Shown piece after piece: positions 11,841 through 21,744 of a stretch of 64,000 bases of DNA; position 1 is the stretch's first letter; each line of letters starts with the position of its first letter. The notes under the pieces are model-generated. The model was not told where the DNA came from. It worked only from the letters and a program-made list of their open reading frames with translations, and made no database searches. Location of the stretch: the NCBI GenBank assembly GCA_009760855.2, contig WPIO01000070.1, forward strand, positions 1,667,001 through 1,731,000, in the 5' to 3' direction. Origin of the DNA: Cristatella mucedo. Lineage: Eukaryota > Bryozoa > Phylactolaemata > Cristatellidae. The position numbers were made by a program, and so were the translations under genes.

Positions 11841-13030
11841 GTGTCATTTGCATGGAAATAAACGCATAGAAGTGTTTATTGAAAGTCCTCGTTGCGCCTA
11901 TGCAGCAGGGTTAGATTCTTAATGGCCTCAAGAAACCACTGTGCAGCTTTTTTGTCAGACGAAAGCATACTAATAGCAGTATCTACATTAAAAAAAAATT
12001 ATTTTTAGATAGCTCAGATAAAAAGGGACGGAGAGATGCAGGTCTGGTAAATAAAAAGCGTTTCGCCTATACAGAAGCTGCTTCATAGCAATTGATCTTG
12101 ACTGATAACTCCAATGGAGCCAGAACGTCACCACAATAAAATGCATGAATAATAGGAGTTTGACGGTCACTCGAGGTGGTGAGTGAGCCACTATGGCAAC
12201 GGGTCTCAGGCATGTCTACTGGCGTGAACGCGTAAGGTCAATACAACTTCAAGGTCTACCTTCTAAAGTCTACCTTCAAAAGCGATCCGCTCAGTGGGGC
12301 CACTGGGCCGGCGTATACAAGGTTTGTACGCTATAGATGATTGAAGGGTGAAGTATAGCAATTTTTTTCATGAAGCGTAATATTGCCATCATCATCCCTG
12401 TCGTTGATTGCTAGAACTGTGGCAGATCGGTCATAGATCCATCAGTTCACACAGAACAACTGTTTAGAAGTCTGTGTAAGGGTTTAGACAAATCCAAACA
12501 CAGTCGGAATTAAAAAAGGAAGATTTCACAGTCCGGATATTGGCTTTAAAGCCTAGTGGTAGGTTACTTTACATGTCGCTTATTTCTTTCTTTAAAGGTA
12601 AGTTTTGACAAGTCAATGCACCGACCGAGAAATCGGAAAACAACCGGGTGCGGTCGGGCTTAGTCACTGACGAGTTTCAATTAGTTTAGCTTGCTGCAAC
12701 AGGTCTTCGATGCGTCCAGAAAAACCCAGTGGTACATGTCTCAAATTAGAAGCGCTCAAATGGCAGTTGTCCTAAATGGCGTCTTAGCAGTAATATTTTC
12801 CAGGATACCTCAGCACGAAACACTCACTGCATGCACTACTCGGACAGACCGATTGTTCGAGTGTCCATCTATTTTCGCATGCACAATAATTCTAAAGACA
12901 GACTTCGGATGTGTTTTGAGATTTTCGGAGTGCTTCTAATGTAGAGTTACGTTTACTATATTTGAGGACATCCGTCGTCACTTTATTAATTTGCTTTCAA
13001 TGGCGACGATTGGTGAATGCCGGATGTCCG
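11841..13030. other. Intronic sequence without a recognised gene
   Basis: This is mostly AT-rich. An open frame at 12691-12939 on the plus strand shows no domain and is not supported. Confidence 0.4.
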
Positions 13031-13038
13031 TCACCCAC

Positions 13039-13266
13039 CAGGCTGCAGACGGCTTCCTCGACTTCCTCGACGTCGTAGAACTGCTGAATGGCTGCTCCCC
13101 TTATGAGCCAGTTGCTAGAGGCAGGGCCGCCGCGGCCGCGGCTTAAGCGCCTCCGGTACTCGCAGTAGGCGAGCAGCGCCGCGGCAGCGACGAGTAAAAG
13201 CAGCAGCACGATGCAGATGACGATCGCGTAGCCGTCCGCCATGCCACCTGCGGCGTGGTCAAAGGC
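13039..13266 (-). CDS. Receptor guanylate cyclase, transmembrane and juxtamembrane exon
   Basis: The exon encodes a single membrane-spanning segment, AIVICIVLLLLLVAAAALLA, followed at once by a basic stop-transfer stretch (YCEYRRRLSRGRG). After that comes a juxtamembrane segment with SNWLIRGAAIQQF and an acidic run. This is the layout between the ligand-binding and kinase-homology domains in receptor guanylate cyclases. The donor is CTG|GTGGGT in phase 0, joining exon A in frame. The acceptor is uncertain by two bases: CCCTAGAG|GCC gives phase 0, which fits the preceding exon, and CCCTAG|AG would give phase 1. The frame ends in a stop codon shortly after the donor, supporting the splice. The exon is notably GC-rich compared with its flanks. 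Confidence 0.88.
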
Positions 13267-13384
13267 CTCTAGGGTTCAAATGCGTGCATATATGTACATA
13301 TACAGAAAGGCTGCGAAGAAGGGCGACAACAGCACGGTAGTAATGGCGATCATAGTATTTAAGTTAAGTTAAGTTATAAGTTGG

Positions 13385-13470
13385 TAAGCATGGCACCCTT
13401 AGAGAACTAAATCTCTGCCGAGACGCTTAAAAAAATTTACTGCATAAGAAGTACTCACGGGTTATGACAT
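13385..13470 (-). repeat. L2/SINE-type tail fragment
   Basis: It reads GGCACCCTTAGAGAACTAAA, then TCTCTGCCGAGACGCTT and a TTTACTGCA end, the reverse of the common 3' tail. It is preceded by a short (TTAAG)n run at 13361-13380. Confidence 0.7.
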
Positions 13471-13599
13471 GTAAGGTATCAATCGTACATAATCAGACAA
13501 TTATAATGCTTAGGACAGCGCGGACAGAATAAATGAAGACACGCATGGTTGCCGGTTAATAGGACATCTGGCAAGTGCAGGGCATTACATCACGCATAG

Positions 13600-13695
13600 T
13601 TAAGAATAATAATAATAATGATAAATTAGATATAGTGCCCTCTGGTAACTCGATCTTTTTCTACGAACTTTACATTTGCCCACTCAAAGCAGACG
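13600..13695 (-). repeat. L2-B tail fragment, minus orientation
   Basis: (AAT)n at about 13603-13620 is followed by the reverse of the L2-B hairpin tail (ATAGTGCCCTCTGGTAACTC). Confidence 0.8.
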
Positions 13696-13769
13696 AGGAC
13701 AAAACAAGAGAGCTCACTGGGGAAAAGGGAATGCTGCACAAGAAGGAAAGCGTCCTCGGCTGTAACTGA

Positions 13770-14020
13770 AAGGATGCACTTGCAGGCACATGCTATTGCA
13801 GTCGCAGCGCATTTAGTGGGTCCCTGCGATTCGTCCTTCGTATGCTTATTCGTGCTGACACTGTGCATGCTGCCACTAACCATTTTATTCTTGTTGTTAA
13901 TTGAGCATGCTGCCACTAACCATTTGATCGTGCTTCTTTTGCAACAAATGTTAAGCACTTAGACAGAGATTGAGTTCTCTGAGGGCGATGTATCAAGTAA
14001 TTATTATTATTATTATCATG
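13770..14020 (+). repeat. L2-B 3' UTR and tail, plus orientation
   Basis: It begins at the coding end (GCATTTAGTGGGTCCCTGCG), runs through the repeated GTGCATGCTGCCACTAACCA element, and ends AGATTGAGTTCTCTGAGGGC followed by (ATT)n. It lies close to an inverted tail at 13600. Confidence 0.92.
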
Positions 14021-14184
14021 GCCAGTAATCAGAAGAAAGTGACTGCGGTGCATAGTCAGTGCTGACTCATGCATACTCAGGTGCACACGAGCTTCGGTAG
14101 GTGAGGTAGCCCTGGTGCATACGAGTTGAAGGCTCGATCCGAAAAGTAATTTGATTTTAGCATGAGCGACGACAGCAAATGAAC

Positions 14185-14815
14185 AGATGTAATGTAATTT
14201 ATCTCCGTCTGTGACTCCACAAAGCCATTAAAACTATACGGGTGTTACGCAGGAGAGTTTTGTATAGCTCACTCACAGCCTAAGCGGCTTTCGGTACGCA
14301 TTCGGTAGCCAACAGACTTCGTCTCACGCAACAAAGAAATAGTGGGAAGCATAGCAGAGTCAGGAGAGCAGTTGAGGTAGTTAGTAGCATAGAAGTAGCA
14401 GTTCAGGACCACTGGAAAAGATGTGCCATATTCGGCAGCTGGAGAGTAGATGTCGTTGCCTAAGAATTGTAGAACACAGTCCAGGGCCTGCAGAGCTAAA
14501 GCTTCTGTCGCCAACTGTCTTTAAGCGGAGGAATGGAACAGCTAATTTATTGTCCATACAGGACCTGAGGGCACGAGGAGGCGGAAACTGGAGCAGCAGT
14601 TCAGATAGGTATGGAGGAGCCGTGGCAGGTCTTGTGAGTCAGTCTAAGAACTTTGCTCTGTATTCATTGATCAACCGGCATCCATCCTAGCTCTTTTAGC
14701 AAAGGAGACACGTGGTCAAACCTCTGGGACTTTAACATTAGCCTTGCAACCATATTCACGGACATTTGCAGTGGCCGAGCTGCTTTTTTTGGTAGATGCG
14801 GGCTGGTGAGAGATG
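14185..14815 (-). repeat. L2-A LINE 3' end, minus orientation
   Basis: The tail GTAATGTAATTTATCTCCGT lies at the left, and the stop region reads CACTCACAGCCTAAGCGGCT. The coding end is then visible on the minus strand up to the equivalent of LPKKA.RPLQ..MNMAARL. It is frameshifted and 5'-truncated near 14815. Confidence 0.92.
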
Positions 14816-14899
14816 CACGATGAGCACCGTCATTGGATAGATAGGAAGCTTCTAGCGACCATCGTGAAGCTCCAAGCTCTAAGCTCCGAGATCGCGACA

Positions 14900-15060
14900 T
14901 CAATTCGATGCCTTTATAGGAAGCCAGTGAGGCTTAGATGGAAGTATGGTGATGTAGCAGCGACGCCGCACAAGACAGATGAGACGAAACGCCGAACTTT
15001 GCTCCAGCTGCAGTCAATTAAGGGCACAGGCCGGGCGTCCTGAATAAATGGAATTTTAAT
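14900..15060 (-). repeat. Fragment of a further L2-like LINE
   Basis: The minus strand translates to LQLEQSSAFRLICLVRRRCY followed by HWLP, similar in pattern to the L2-B C-terminus but clearly diverged. It is probably a separate, older family. Confidence 0.6.
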
Positions 15061-15298
15061 TATCTAGACGCACTCTTGCCTAAGCTGACTCTGATTTTGG
15101 TGCTGTTCGGTGCGTTGAACGTGATGAGCTTTGAACTCCAAAAAAATGCTTCTACGAGATGATAGTGTGTAGTCCCGCATTTGCATGAAATTGAAAAAGT
15201 ACGATTTTTAATACCCAGCGGTCAAGTAGTGAGAAGCACAGAAAGAATGAGCTCACACACGCACCTCGCATAATCTATGAAAGCCAAATAGCAAGCAA

Positions 15299-15313
15299 TG
15301 ATATGTATACATA

Positions 15314-15357
<44 letters not shown>
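15299..15357. repeat. (TA)n microsatellite
   Basis: A near-perfect TA run with a few GTATA interruptions at its left end. Confidence 0.97.
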
Positions 15358-15360
<3 letters not shown>

Positions 15361-15726
15361 GTGTCAATAGGTCAGAGACAAGTTCTTCATGGAAGCAGTT
15401 GGTAGTTTTTGGATCTAGCTCCTTGACTGACTGTATGATATTGACGAAGGTCAGCTTGATTTGAAATAAGTCTCGCAATCGCAAGATCACCATGATGACA
15501 TTATGGCGGCGTATCGGAAGTCAATAGAAGCAAGAGTCACTGGCTCGCGACTCGAGGCTTTGATCGGTTCGCGTTCAACCAGAACAGAGTGGAGCAGGAT
15601 GAGCTTGGGCTGAACGGGGGGGGGGGCGAGGCCCGCGGGCCAAGTCACACGACGCAGTCCCACTAAGCTTTTCTGTGATTCGCCGCCTATGGTAATGTCA
15701 AGGAGTGGCTCCATCCATAATGTAGA

Positions 15727-15880
15727 TATTAGCTGATTTAAAAACCTCATTTAAATACCCGCAGAAGAACCTTACCGGCTGTCACCACCGCTTGCAATGG
15801 CCAGTATAGGATCACCCACTGCAGAACTCAAACCCAGGATCTGGGCCATGAACGTGGAGCAACTTCCCCCGGGGCTTACT
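15727..15880 (-). repeat. S1 SINE, minus orientation
   Basis: It reads AGCTGATTTAAAAACCTCAT, then CGGCTGTCACCACCGCTTGC, then a worn B-box end. The same order of parts as in the other S1 copies. Confidence 0.85.
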
Positions 15881-15883
15881 AAA

Positions 15884-15975
15884 AATAATAATAATAATAC
15901 ATTTAATATACAGCCCCCAGAGAACTCAAAATATTTCTAGGCGCTTTAAAGTTGCTGCAAAGGAAGACGTTACTA
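15884..15975 (-). repeat. L2-B tail fragment, minus orientation
   Basis: (AAT)n followed by CAGCCCCCAGAGAACTC and CTAGGCGCTTTAAAGTTGCT, directly adjoining the S1 SINE. Confidence 0.88.
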
Positions 15976-16127
15976 TGCCACAGTGAAGTTTTATGAACAG
16001 CCGAATCAATCATGTTGATACAAAGAGAAGACAGCAATTGCTCATCTGATGGAGCAGAGGCCAGGTTGAAAGTAGCTTAAAAGTTTCGGATCGTTACCGT
16101 TTTTCCTGGAGAATAGAATACCGGAAT

Positions 16128-16170
16128 ATATTTCTATCTATCTATCTATTTCTATTTCTATGTATATCTA
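16128..16170. repeat. (TATC)n microsatellite
   Basis: Imperfect TCTATCTATC units with TTTCTA variants. Confidence 0.9.
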
Positions 16171-16190
16171 TTTCGGAATTCTAGCCAGCG

Positions 16191-16490
16191 TTATTCCTCG
16201 AGCAACTTGGTTACTACTTCGCGAAATAATTTTCGGAACCCATTTGTAGTTCTTGCTGCTCCGTTCTTTCTCAGTAACAGCGCGGCCGAAAGCCCGTACG
16301 CGCGGAGCTCATCGAGCGGACAAGGCCATTCAATATACTGGCTCGTCGAAGAGTGAAAAGCCGTGAAATCGATCCGCTCGCCGCAGCGGACTAGCGAAAG
16401 CGCGTTCGCACGGCCGTCTGACATTAGGCAGTAGGCTGCCTGCTGGGTAATCCACTCAGCACGCTGATATTTGCTCGGTCCATTATCCAT
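16191..16490 (-). CDS. Unidentified 99-codon open frame
   Basis: An ATG-to-stop frame in a slightly GC-rich block, encoding a peptide with VRCGERIDFTAF and a basic C-terminus (FRKLFREVVTKLLEE). I recognise no domain. It lies inside the long intron before the transmembrane exon, on the same strand as the cyclase gene, without evident splice sites that would join it in phase. It could be a chance frame or a worn repeat. No function can be assigned. Confidence 0.15.
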   Translation of the reverse strand: MDNGPSKYQRAEWITQQAAYCLMSDGRANALSLVRCGERIDFTAFHSSTSQYIEWPCPLDELRAYGLSAALLLRKNGAARTTNGFRKLFREVVTKLLEE

Positions 16491-16675
16491 GTACCGTGCT
16501 TCCAGCTGAGCCTAATTGAGCGACCTTTAAGTACGGGCTAACGCCTCCCTGCCGGCCGGCCGAGGCCGTTCAATATTCAACTCCCCAACGCACAAAGCAC
16601 TTCGCCTCGCGGCTATTAATAGGAAATCTGAAATTCAATTGTACTCGAATAGTCTTGTCAATCACGACAGCTAAG

Positions 16676-16900
16676 CAGGATGCGAAAACAAGACGCAGCC
16701 GATCACTCTCTTGCTGCGGCAGACGACCACTCTCAGGCGGCAGCAGACGATCAATCTCTGGCTGTAGCAGCCGGTCACTCTCCGGCTGCAGCAGACGATC
16801 ACTCCGAGGCTGCAGGATAATTCATTCTCAGGCTGCAACAGACTGCCACTCTCTGGCTGCAGAAGACGAATACTCCCTGGCTGCGGTAGACGACCAGTAT
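16676..16900. repeat. 27-base tandem repeat, about eight copies
   Basis: Units of the form CTGCAGCAGACGATCACTCT with TCTGGCTG vary moderately. The period is divisible by three, so one plus-strand frame stays open and encodes a Ser/Arg/Cys-rich nine-residue repeat. There is no evidence that it is translated. Confidence 0.9.
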
Positions 16901-16919
16901 AGTAGTCCGAAGCGCTAGC

Positions 16920-17344
16920 TGCAGCATGTCGGGCGGGGCCATAAGATATGAGCCGCTGAGACTAGTTGCTGGTGCACTATTCCTACTTACAGCTGCAGCG
17001 TACCTAGTTATCGATGCAACCTGCCAAATGTGACTGCTGAAGCTAGCACGGTTACTGTCGCAGCTTGCGTAGCTACTGCTGAGCCATCACTGTCTCATGT
17101 ACCTAGCTGCTCACTACCGAAATTGCCACAGCCAGGCCTAGAGCTGAAAGTCTATCTGCGACTTACCAGGATTTATGGCATCTGAAGACCTGGTTTTAGA
17201 ATACCGCATAACGCTACTGAGCTAGCAACCTGTCACAAGCGCTGTGCCAGTCATGACATACAATCCGGATGTCGTTTCTATATCGCCTTTCGATAAATAA
17301 CCAAACCAGTTCCACATTAATTGTGGTACTTTCAGTTGCATAAA
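16920..17344. other. Intronic sequence without a recognised gene
   Basis: Repetitive AGCTGC/CTACTG words continue for about 200 bases after the tandem repeat, as if a decayed extension of it. No gene is seen. Confidence 0.4.
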
Positions 17345-18092
17345 ACGGTGAAAGTGCCTCTACAGCTAGCCATCACATCCGATCCCTATCCAAGATTAGA
17401 AGCTGTCTCCCACAGTGGCTTGTAAAAAATTTAACTAGCTCTTTAGTTCTGTCTCGGCTTGATTATTGTAATTCCCTTTTGGCTGGGCTACCAAAGAAAG
17501 CTATTATGCCACTACAGCGGACTATGAATATGGCTGCAAGGCTGGTCTTCAAGTCCCAGCGGTTTGAGCACGCGTCTCCTTTGCTGAAAGAGCTAGGATG
17601 GTTGCCGGTTGAGCAAAGGATACAGAGAAAAGTTCTTACGCTGACCCACAAGGCCCGCAACGGCTTGGCTCCTTCGTACCTAGCTGAACTGCTGCATCAG
17701 TTTCAGCCTGTTCGCGCCCTCAGGTCCTGTGGGGAAAATAAATTAGCTGTCCCATTCCTCCGCTTAAAGACAGTTGGCGACAGAAGCTTTAGCTCTGCAG
17801 GTCCTAGACTGTGGAACTCGCTTCCACAATTCTTACGCAGCGACATCTACTCTCCAACTGCCGACTGTGGTACATCTTTTTCAGCGGTCCTGAACTGCTA
17901 CTTCTATGCTACGCACTACCTCAACCGCTCTCCTGACTCTGCTATGCTTGCCACTTTCTCTTTGTTGCGTGAGACGAAGTCTGTTGGGTACCGAATGCGT
18001 ACCGAAAGCCGCTTAGGCTGTGAGAACGCGATACAAAACTCTCCTGCGTAACACCCACGTGGTCTTTATGACTTTGTGGAGTTACTGACGGA
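17345..18092 (+). repeat. L2-A LINE 3' end, plus orientation (190-codon intact frame)
   Basis: An open frame (17479-18051) encodes the C-terminal part of an L2-like ORF2, including [20 protein letters not shown], then LKELGWLPVEQRI, then AGPRLWNSLPQFL. This lies after the reverse-transcriptase core. The 3' UTR follows (CACCCACGTGGTCTTTATGA and the GGAGTTAC...GACGGAG segment) but stops before the (TTACA)n tail. At 18092 it abuts an oppositely oriented LINE segment. Copies of the same family lie at 14185, 36085, 43735, 46320 and 48905. It is 5'-truncated and not autonomous. Confidence 0.93.
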
Positions 18093-20236
18093 GTGCTTCG
18101 TCTGCCAGACCGATCGTTGTTCTCAATCGTTCAAGCAGAACTTCGTGATCAATGGTGTCGAAGGCAGCAGACAGATCTAGCAGAGCTAAGGCAGTGACAT
18201 TCCCGTCGTCGTTGCCACGTAGAATGTCACTGTTAACACGGAGGAGAGCAGTTTCAGTAGAGTGCTGCCTCTTGAAACCTGATTGAAATGTTTCTGACAT
18301 TCCATTATTTTCAATATGTTCAACTAGCTGCTTAGCAACAATTTTTTCAAGAATCTTTGATAAGAATGGATGCAGGGAAACTGGACGATAGTTTGCTAGG
18401 ACTTCTGTGTCTAATCCAGGCTTTTTAAGAATAGGTCTAACGATTGCCGATTTGAAGGACTTGGGGACGACCCCATTTCCCAAAGAAGCATTAAACATCT
18501 TGGTTATGGCAGGGCCAAGTTGGTCTGCAAGTGAAGACCACAGAGATGAAGGTATAGGGTCTTCAGGAGACGAGCTCTTTTTGCTAGACCTTATTAAGGC
18601 AGCCACATCACAGGCAGAAACATCAGAGAACCTTTTGAGAAAGGTCACAGGTTGAGGAACGGCGATTGCTTTGGTCGGAGGGGGGCTTAATGGAGGCACG
18701 AATGTGCACAATTTTTTCAGTAAAGAAGGCTGAAAACTTTTCGGCTGAGCCCTTAATATCTGGGGAGTCAGACCTAACAGCATTGGCCAGTAAATGGTTT
18801 ACTGTCTTATAAATCTGTTTAGTGTCCGACTGGCAGGAATTCAGTTTTCTAATGAAAAAAGAAGCCCTGGCTTTTTTAAGCTTTCGTGTGTAAACTCGAA
18901 GGAAGTCTTTAAAATTGACTAGGTCTGCCTCAGACCCCGATTTCTTGAAACGACGTTCCAGCCTGCGCTTAACACGGCGCATCTTAAGGAGTTTTTTTGT
19001 AAATTGAAAGCAATCTCGACGACTTTGAACACGGATAGAGCGAACGGGAGCATGCTTGTCAAGAGCACTCCTGAGTGTCATGTTCATCGCATCTGTGAGG
19101 GTATCGAGGCTGCCGGTCGAGTCTGAGTGCAGATCAAGAAGGCCTGCATCACAAACAGATTTCAAAAACTTGTCCAAGTCAATGCTTTGTAAGTTACGTC
19201 GTTTGGCATATTCGACATTGCCCTGTACGTACGAGGGAGCAGGAACAGTAAACGAGACCGAACAATGATCTGAGAGGGTCAGTGGGCACACCACAAAGTC
19301 AGTGGGGAGGACATCCTTAGTGATCACGAGATCTAGAATGTGGCCACCGACGTGGGTGCTATGATTTACGTGTTGGGCCAAACCAAGATTCTTTAGACAG
19401 TCAAGAAATGAGCGGACCTGGCTGTTGCAAGGGTTGTCGACGTGAATATTGAAGTCTCCTACAATCAGTAACGGCCTGTCACACACAAATACTTTAGCGA
19501 GGAACTCTGAAAACTCCTCTATAAACAAGTTTAGACAGCCAGAAGGAGGCCGGTATATCACAACGGTGAGAGGCATTGTCTTTGATGAAGACCTGATAGC
19601 AACCGATTCAAACGATAACCCATGCGAGAAACTGCACATTTTATAGCCAAACGATTCGAGAACAACAATTGCAACCCCGCCACCAACCTTGTCAGAACGC
19701 ATGGACTGATAGAATGAGAACCCAGGTGGGGTGGTCTCGGAAATACAGCTACTGGAACAAGGCATCATCCAGGTTTCGGTAAGCAGAAATGCATCTAGCT
19801 TTTCCTGGACCACCTGATCGCGGATAAGTAACCCCTTGGTTTTTAGCGAGCGGACATTTAGTAGGCGGAATTTAAGAGGCTGTCCAACAACTGTGCGACG
19901 GCGATGAAGTGGCTCGTATTCGCTACCGTTTGCGTCCGGCCCGGCGGACGCTGGCTCTTCAAACTTGAATTGGACGTTGGCAACGGCCGTGGGACGACGT
20001 TTCACAACGTGCTGGGCTACAGCGGGTGGGCTACTACCGCAACAAGTACTATTTAGTGCTTTAAACTTACGAGTCGTAGGTTTGATAGCCGAGCTGTTGA
20101 TGGGGCGAACGCAGGATGCAGGTAGGTTCTCACTGACCCGCCGGAGAAGGCCTGCCGGTAGGTATCGACTAATGGCGACATCGCATCTTATGCTAAGCAG
20201 GTCCTGTTTTGTGTAGCATATCCGAGGACAGCTCAT
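18082..20236 (-). mobile_element. L2/CR1-like LINE ORF2, endonuclease and first half of reverse transcriptase, frameshifted
   Basis: On the minus strand a 537-codon frame (20236-18623) holds an apurinic-type endonuclease: FRLLNVRSLKTKG, LTETWM, VVIYRPPSG, VGDFNIHVDN and LSDHCSVSF in the expected order. It continues into the linker and is lost to a frameshift between about 18780 and 18625. A second frame (18783-18082) carries the reverse transcriptase from SSPEDPIPSSLW through VRPILKKPGLD, NYRPVSL, FQSGFKRQHSTETAL and motif A, LLDLSAAFDTIDH. The element breaks off just after motif A, so YADD and the C-terminus are absent at this site. Upstream of the endonuclease is a Ser/Pro-rich leader. It is the best-preserved LINE coding region in the window. 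Inactive because of the frameshift and truncation. Confidence 0.95.
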
Positions 20237-20475
20237 AAATAGTCACAGCGAAGATAGCAGCGGAATACCCGAAGGTATTACGGAGAAATCAAGTAAATGT
20301 CCACTATTATTTAACTGTAGTCCTATAACATCGGTCTAACAAGCAAGTTCTGTTCTTAAATCCGCTTAGGACAGCCAAAAAGCTACATTAAGCGCTCAGT
20401 GAGAATTATTTCAATCCTCCAGGCCAAAATTTGTAAAGCGTACAGATTTTTATTGGATTCCGTTGGGCCCTACTA
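20237..20475. other. Short unassigned stretch between LINEs
   Basis: It may include the LINE 5' UTR. I see no separate feature. Confidence 0.3.
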
Positions 20476-21060
20476 CTAACAATGATTCCTTTAATGAGGC
20501 TTTCTTCCAATAACTTTAATAATACTACATCTAAATTGGTCCATGCATTTCTGACATCCTGTCCCGACTTCTATAACTCACTGCTTGCTGGTCTACATGC
20601 CTGTGCTATCAGGCGGTTACATTTTATGTAAAACTCTGTGGCTAGGTTTGTCTGTCGTTAGTGGCGCAGTTGCCACATCATACCACTTCTCGCCGACCTG
20701 CACTGGCTCCCTGTCAAGCAGTGCATCGACTTCGAGGTTGTGTCACTCACTTTTAGGTTCCTTCATTCTTTGGCTCTAGCCTACCTATACGATCTACTCC
20801 CCAACAGGCGTGGGATCTTACCAACCGTTTCTTTTGAATCAAACCGTGTGCTACACCACGTGTGGCCATTAAATCCTTCGGAGACCGTGCCTTTATTCGT
20901 ATGCTCCCGAAGGCAGAACTTCATTCTCGACTGACGTGTAATCTCCTGACTTGATGACATTTAAAATGCAGCTAAAATGCGTATTTAACGCAGTATTTAG
21001 TCAGTTTCTGTGAGTTATCCTTTGTGTGTTTATGCATGCTGAACTGTACATGCTGGTATT
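20476..21060 (+). repeat. L2-B LINE 3' half, diverged
   Basis: Plus-strand blocks match the L2-B coding end (WSMHF.HPVPTSITHCLL, then HHTTSRRPALAPCQAVHRL-like, then the FGDRAF region) with frame changes. It ends near the 3' UTR motif without the (ATT)n tail. Confidence 0.82.
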
Positions 21061-21179
21061 AACTTTATTTATATTCTGACCAGAGCCCTCTATTGCCATT
21101 TGGGCGGGCACCCGTGGACTACCTTGGCTGAAACGCTGCCCACCCACGCCCGCCCACCGCCCAGAAGTTCGGTCGCTGG

Positions 21180-21330
21180 ACCACCCATAGCCACACCCAC
21201 ACCCACACCCACACCCACACCACACCCACACCCGCACCCACACCCACACCCATACCAACACCCACACCCATACCCACACCCACAGCCATAGCCATAGCCA
21301 TAGCCGTGGCCATAGCCATGGCCATACCCA
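21180..21330. repeat. Hexamer tandem repeat (CCACAC)n then (CCATAG)n
   Basis: About 17 CACACC units pass into CCATAG/CCGTGG units. Open frames of Pro-Thr/His-Pro and Gly-Val here are artefacts. Confidence 0.95.
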
Positions 21331-21740
21331 GATCGCCTTGTTCTCGCCAGAGACGCTGACTCGGATTGCATACGGAGGCGTCTCACTATCAGCCAGCTTC
21401 TTCGTCTTCGGCTCGCGCTCGATCGCGGCAGTGGCGCACCGAAGTTCATCGTGATTCGGAGTTATCTGGTAATTTCAATTTGAACTTTGAACTTGCCCGT
21501 CGTTCCTATCCTGATCTGACGCCTGAATCTGGCGGATCTGACCAAAACTTGGCCGAAAACTTCGCGAAGAACTCCGCCGCTGACTCCGAAAAAACTGCGA
21601 GCAGTCTCAGGCGTTTGAACTCAAGGCACCCTAAGATGGCATTTTTATAAGGCAGGCCAATACCCACACACGCCTACCCATAAGATCACAGACACCACCC
21701 ACGCCCACTCAGTACCCACGGGTATGGGTGGGTATTGGCG
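21331..21740. other. Unassigned intronic sequence
   Basis: A plus-strand open frame at 21366-21650 encodes a Ser/Arg/Asn-rich peptide without similarity. CACCCACGCC words near 21660-21740 look like decayed hexamer repeat. Confidence 0.3.
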
Positions 21741-21744
21741 TGGA

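Noticed and set aside
17345-20236. Twin-priming inversion as the cause of the back-to-back LINE
   Set aside because: In twin priming the inverted 5' part lies upstream of the 3' part and the tail stays at the outer end. Here the tail side faces the inverted part.
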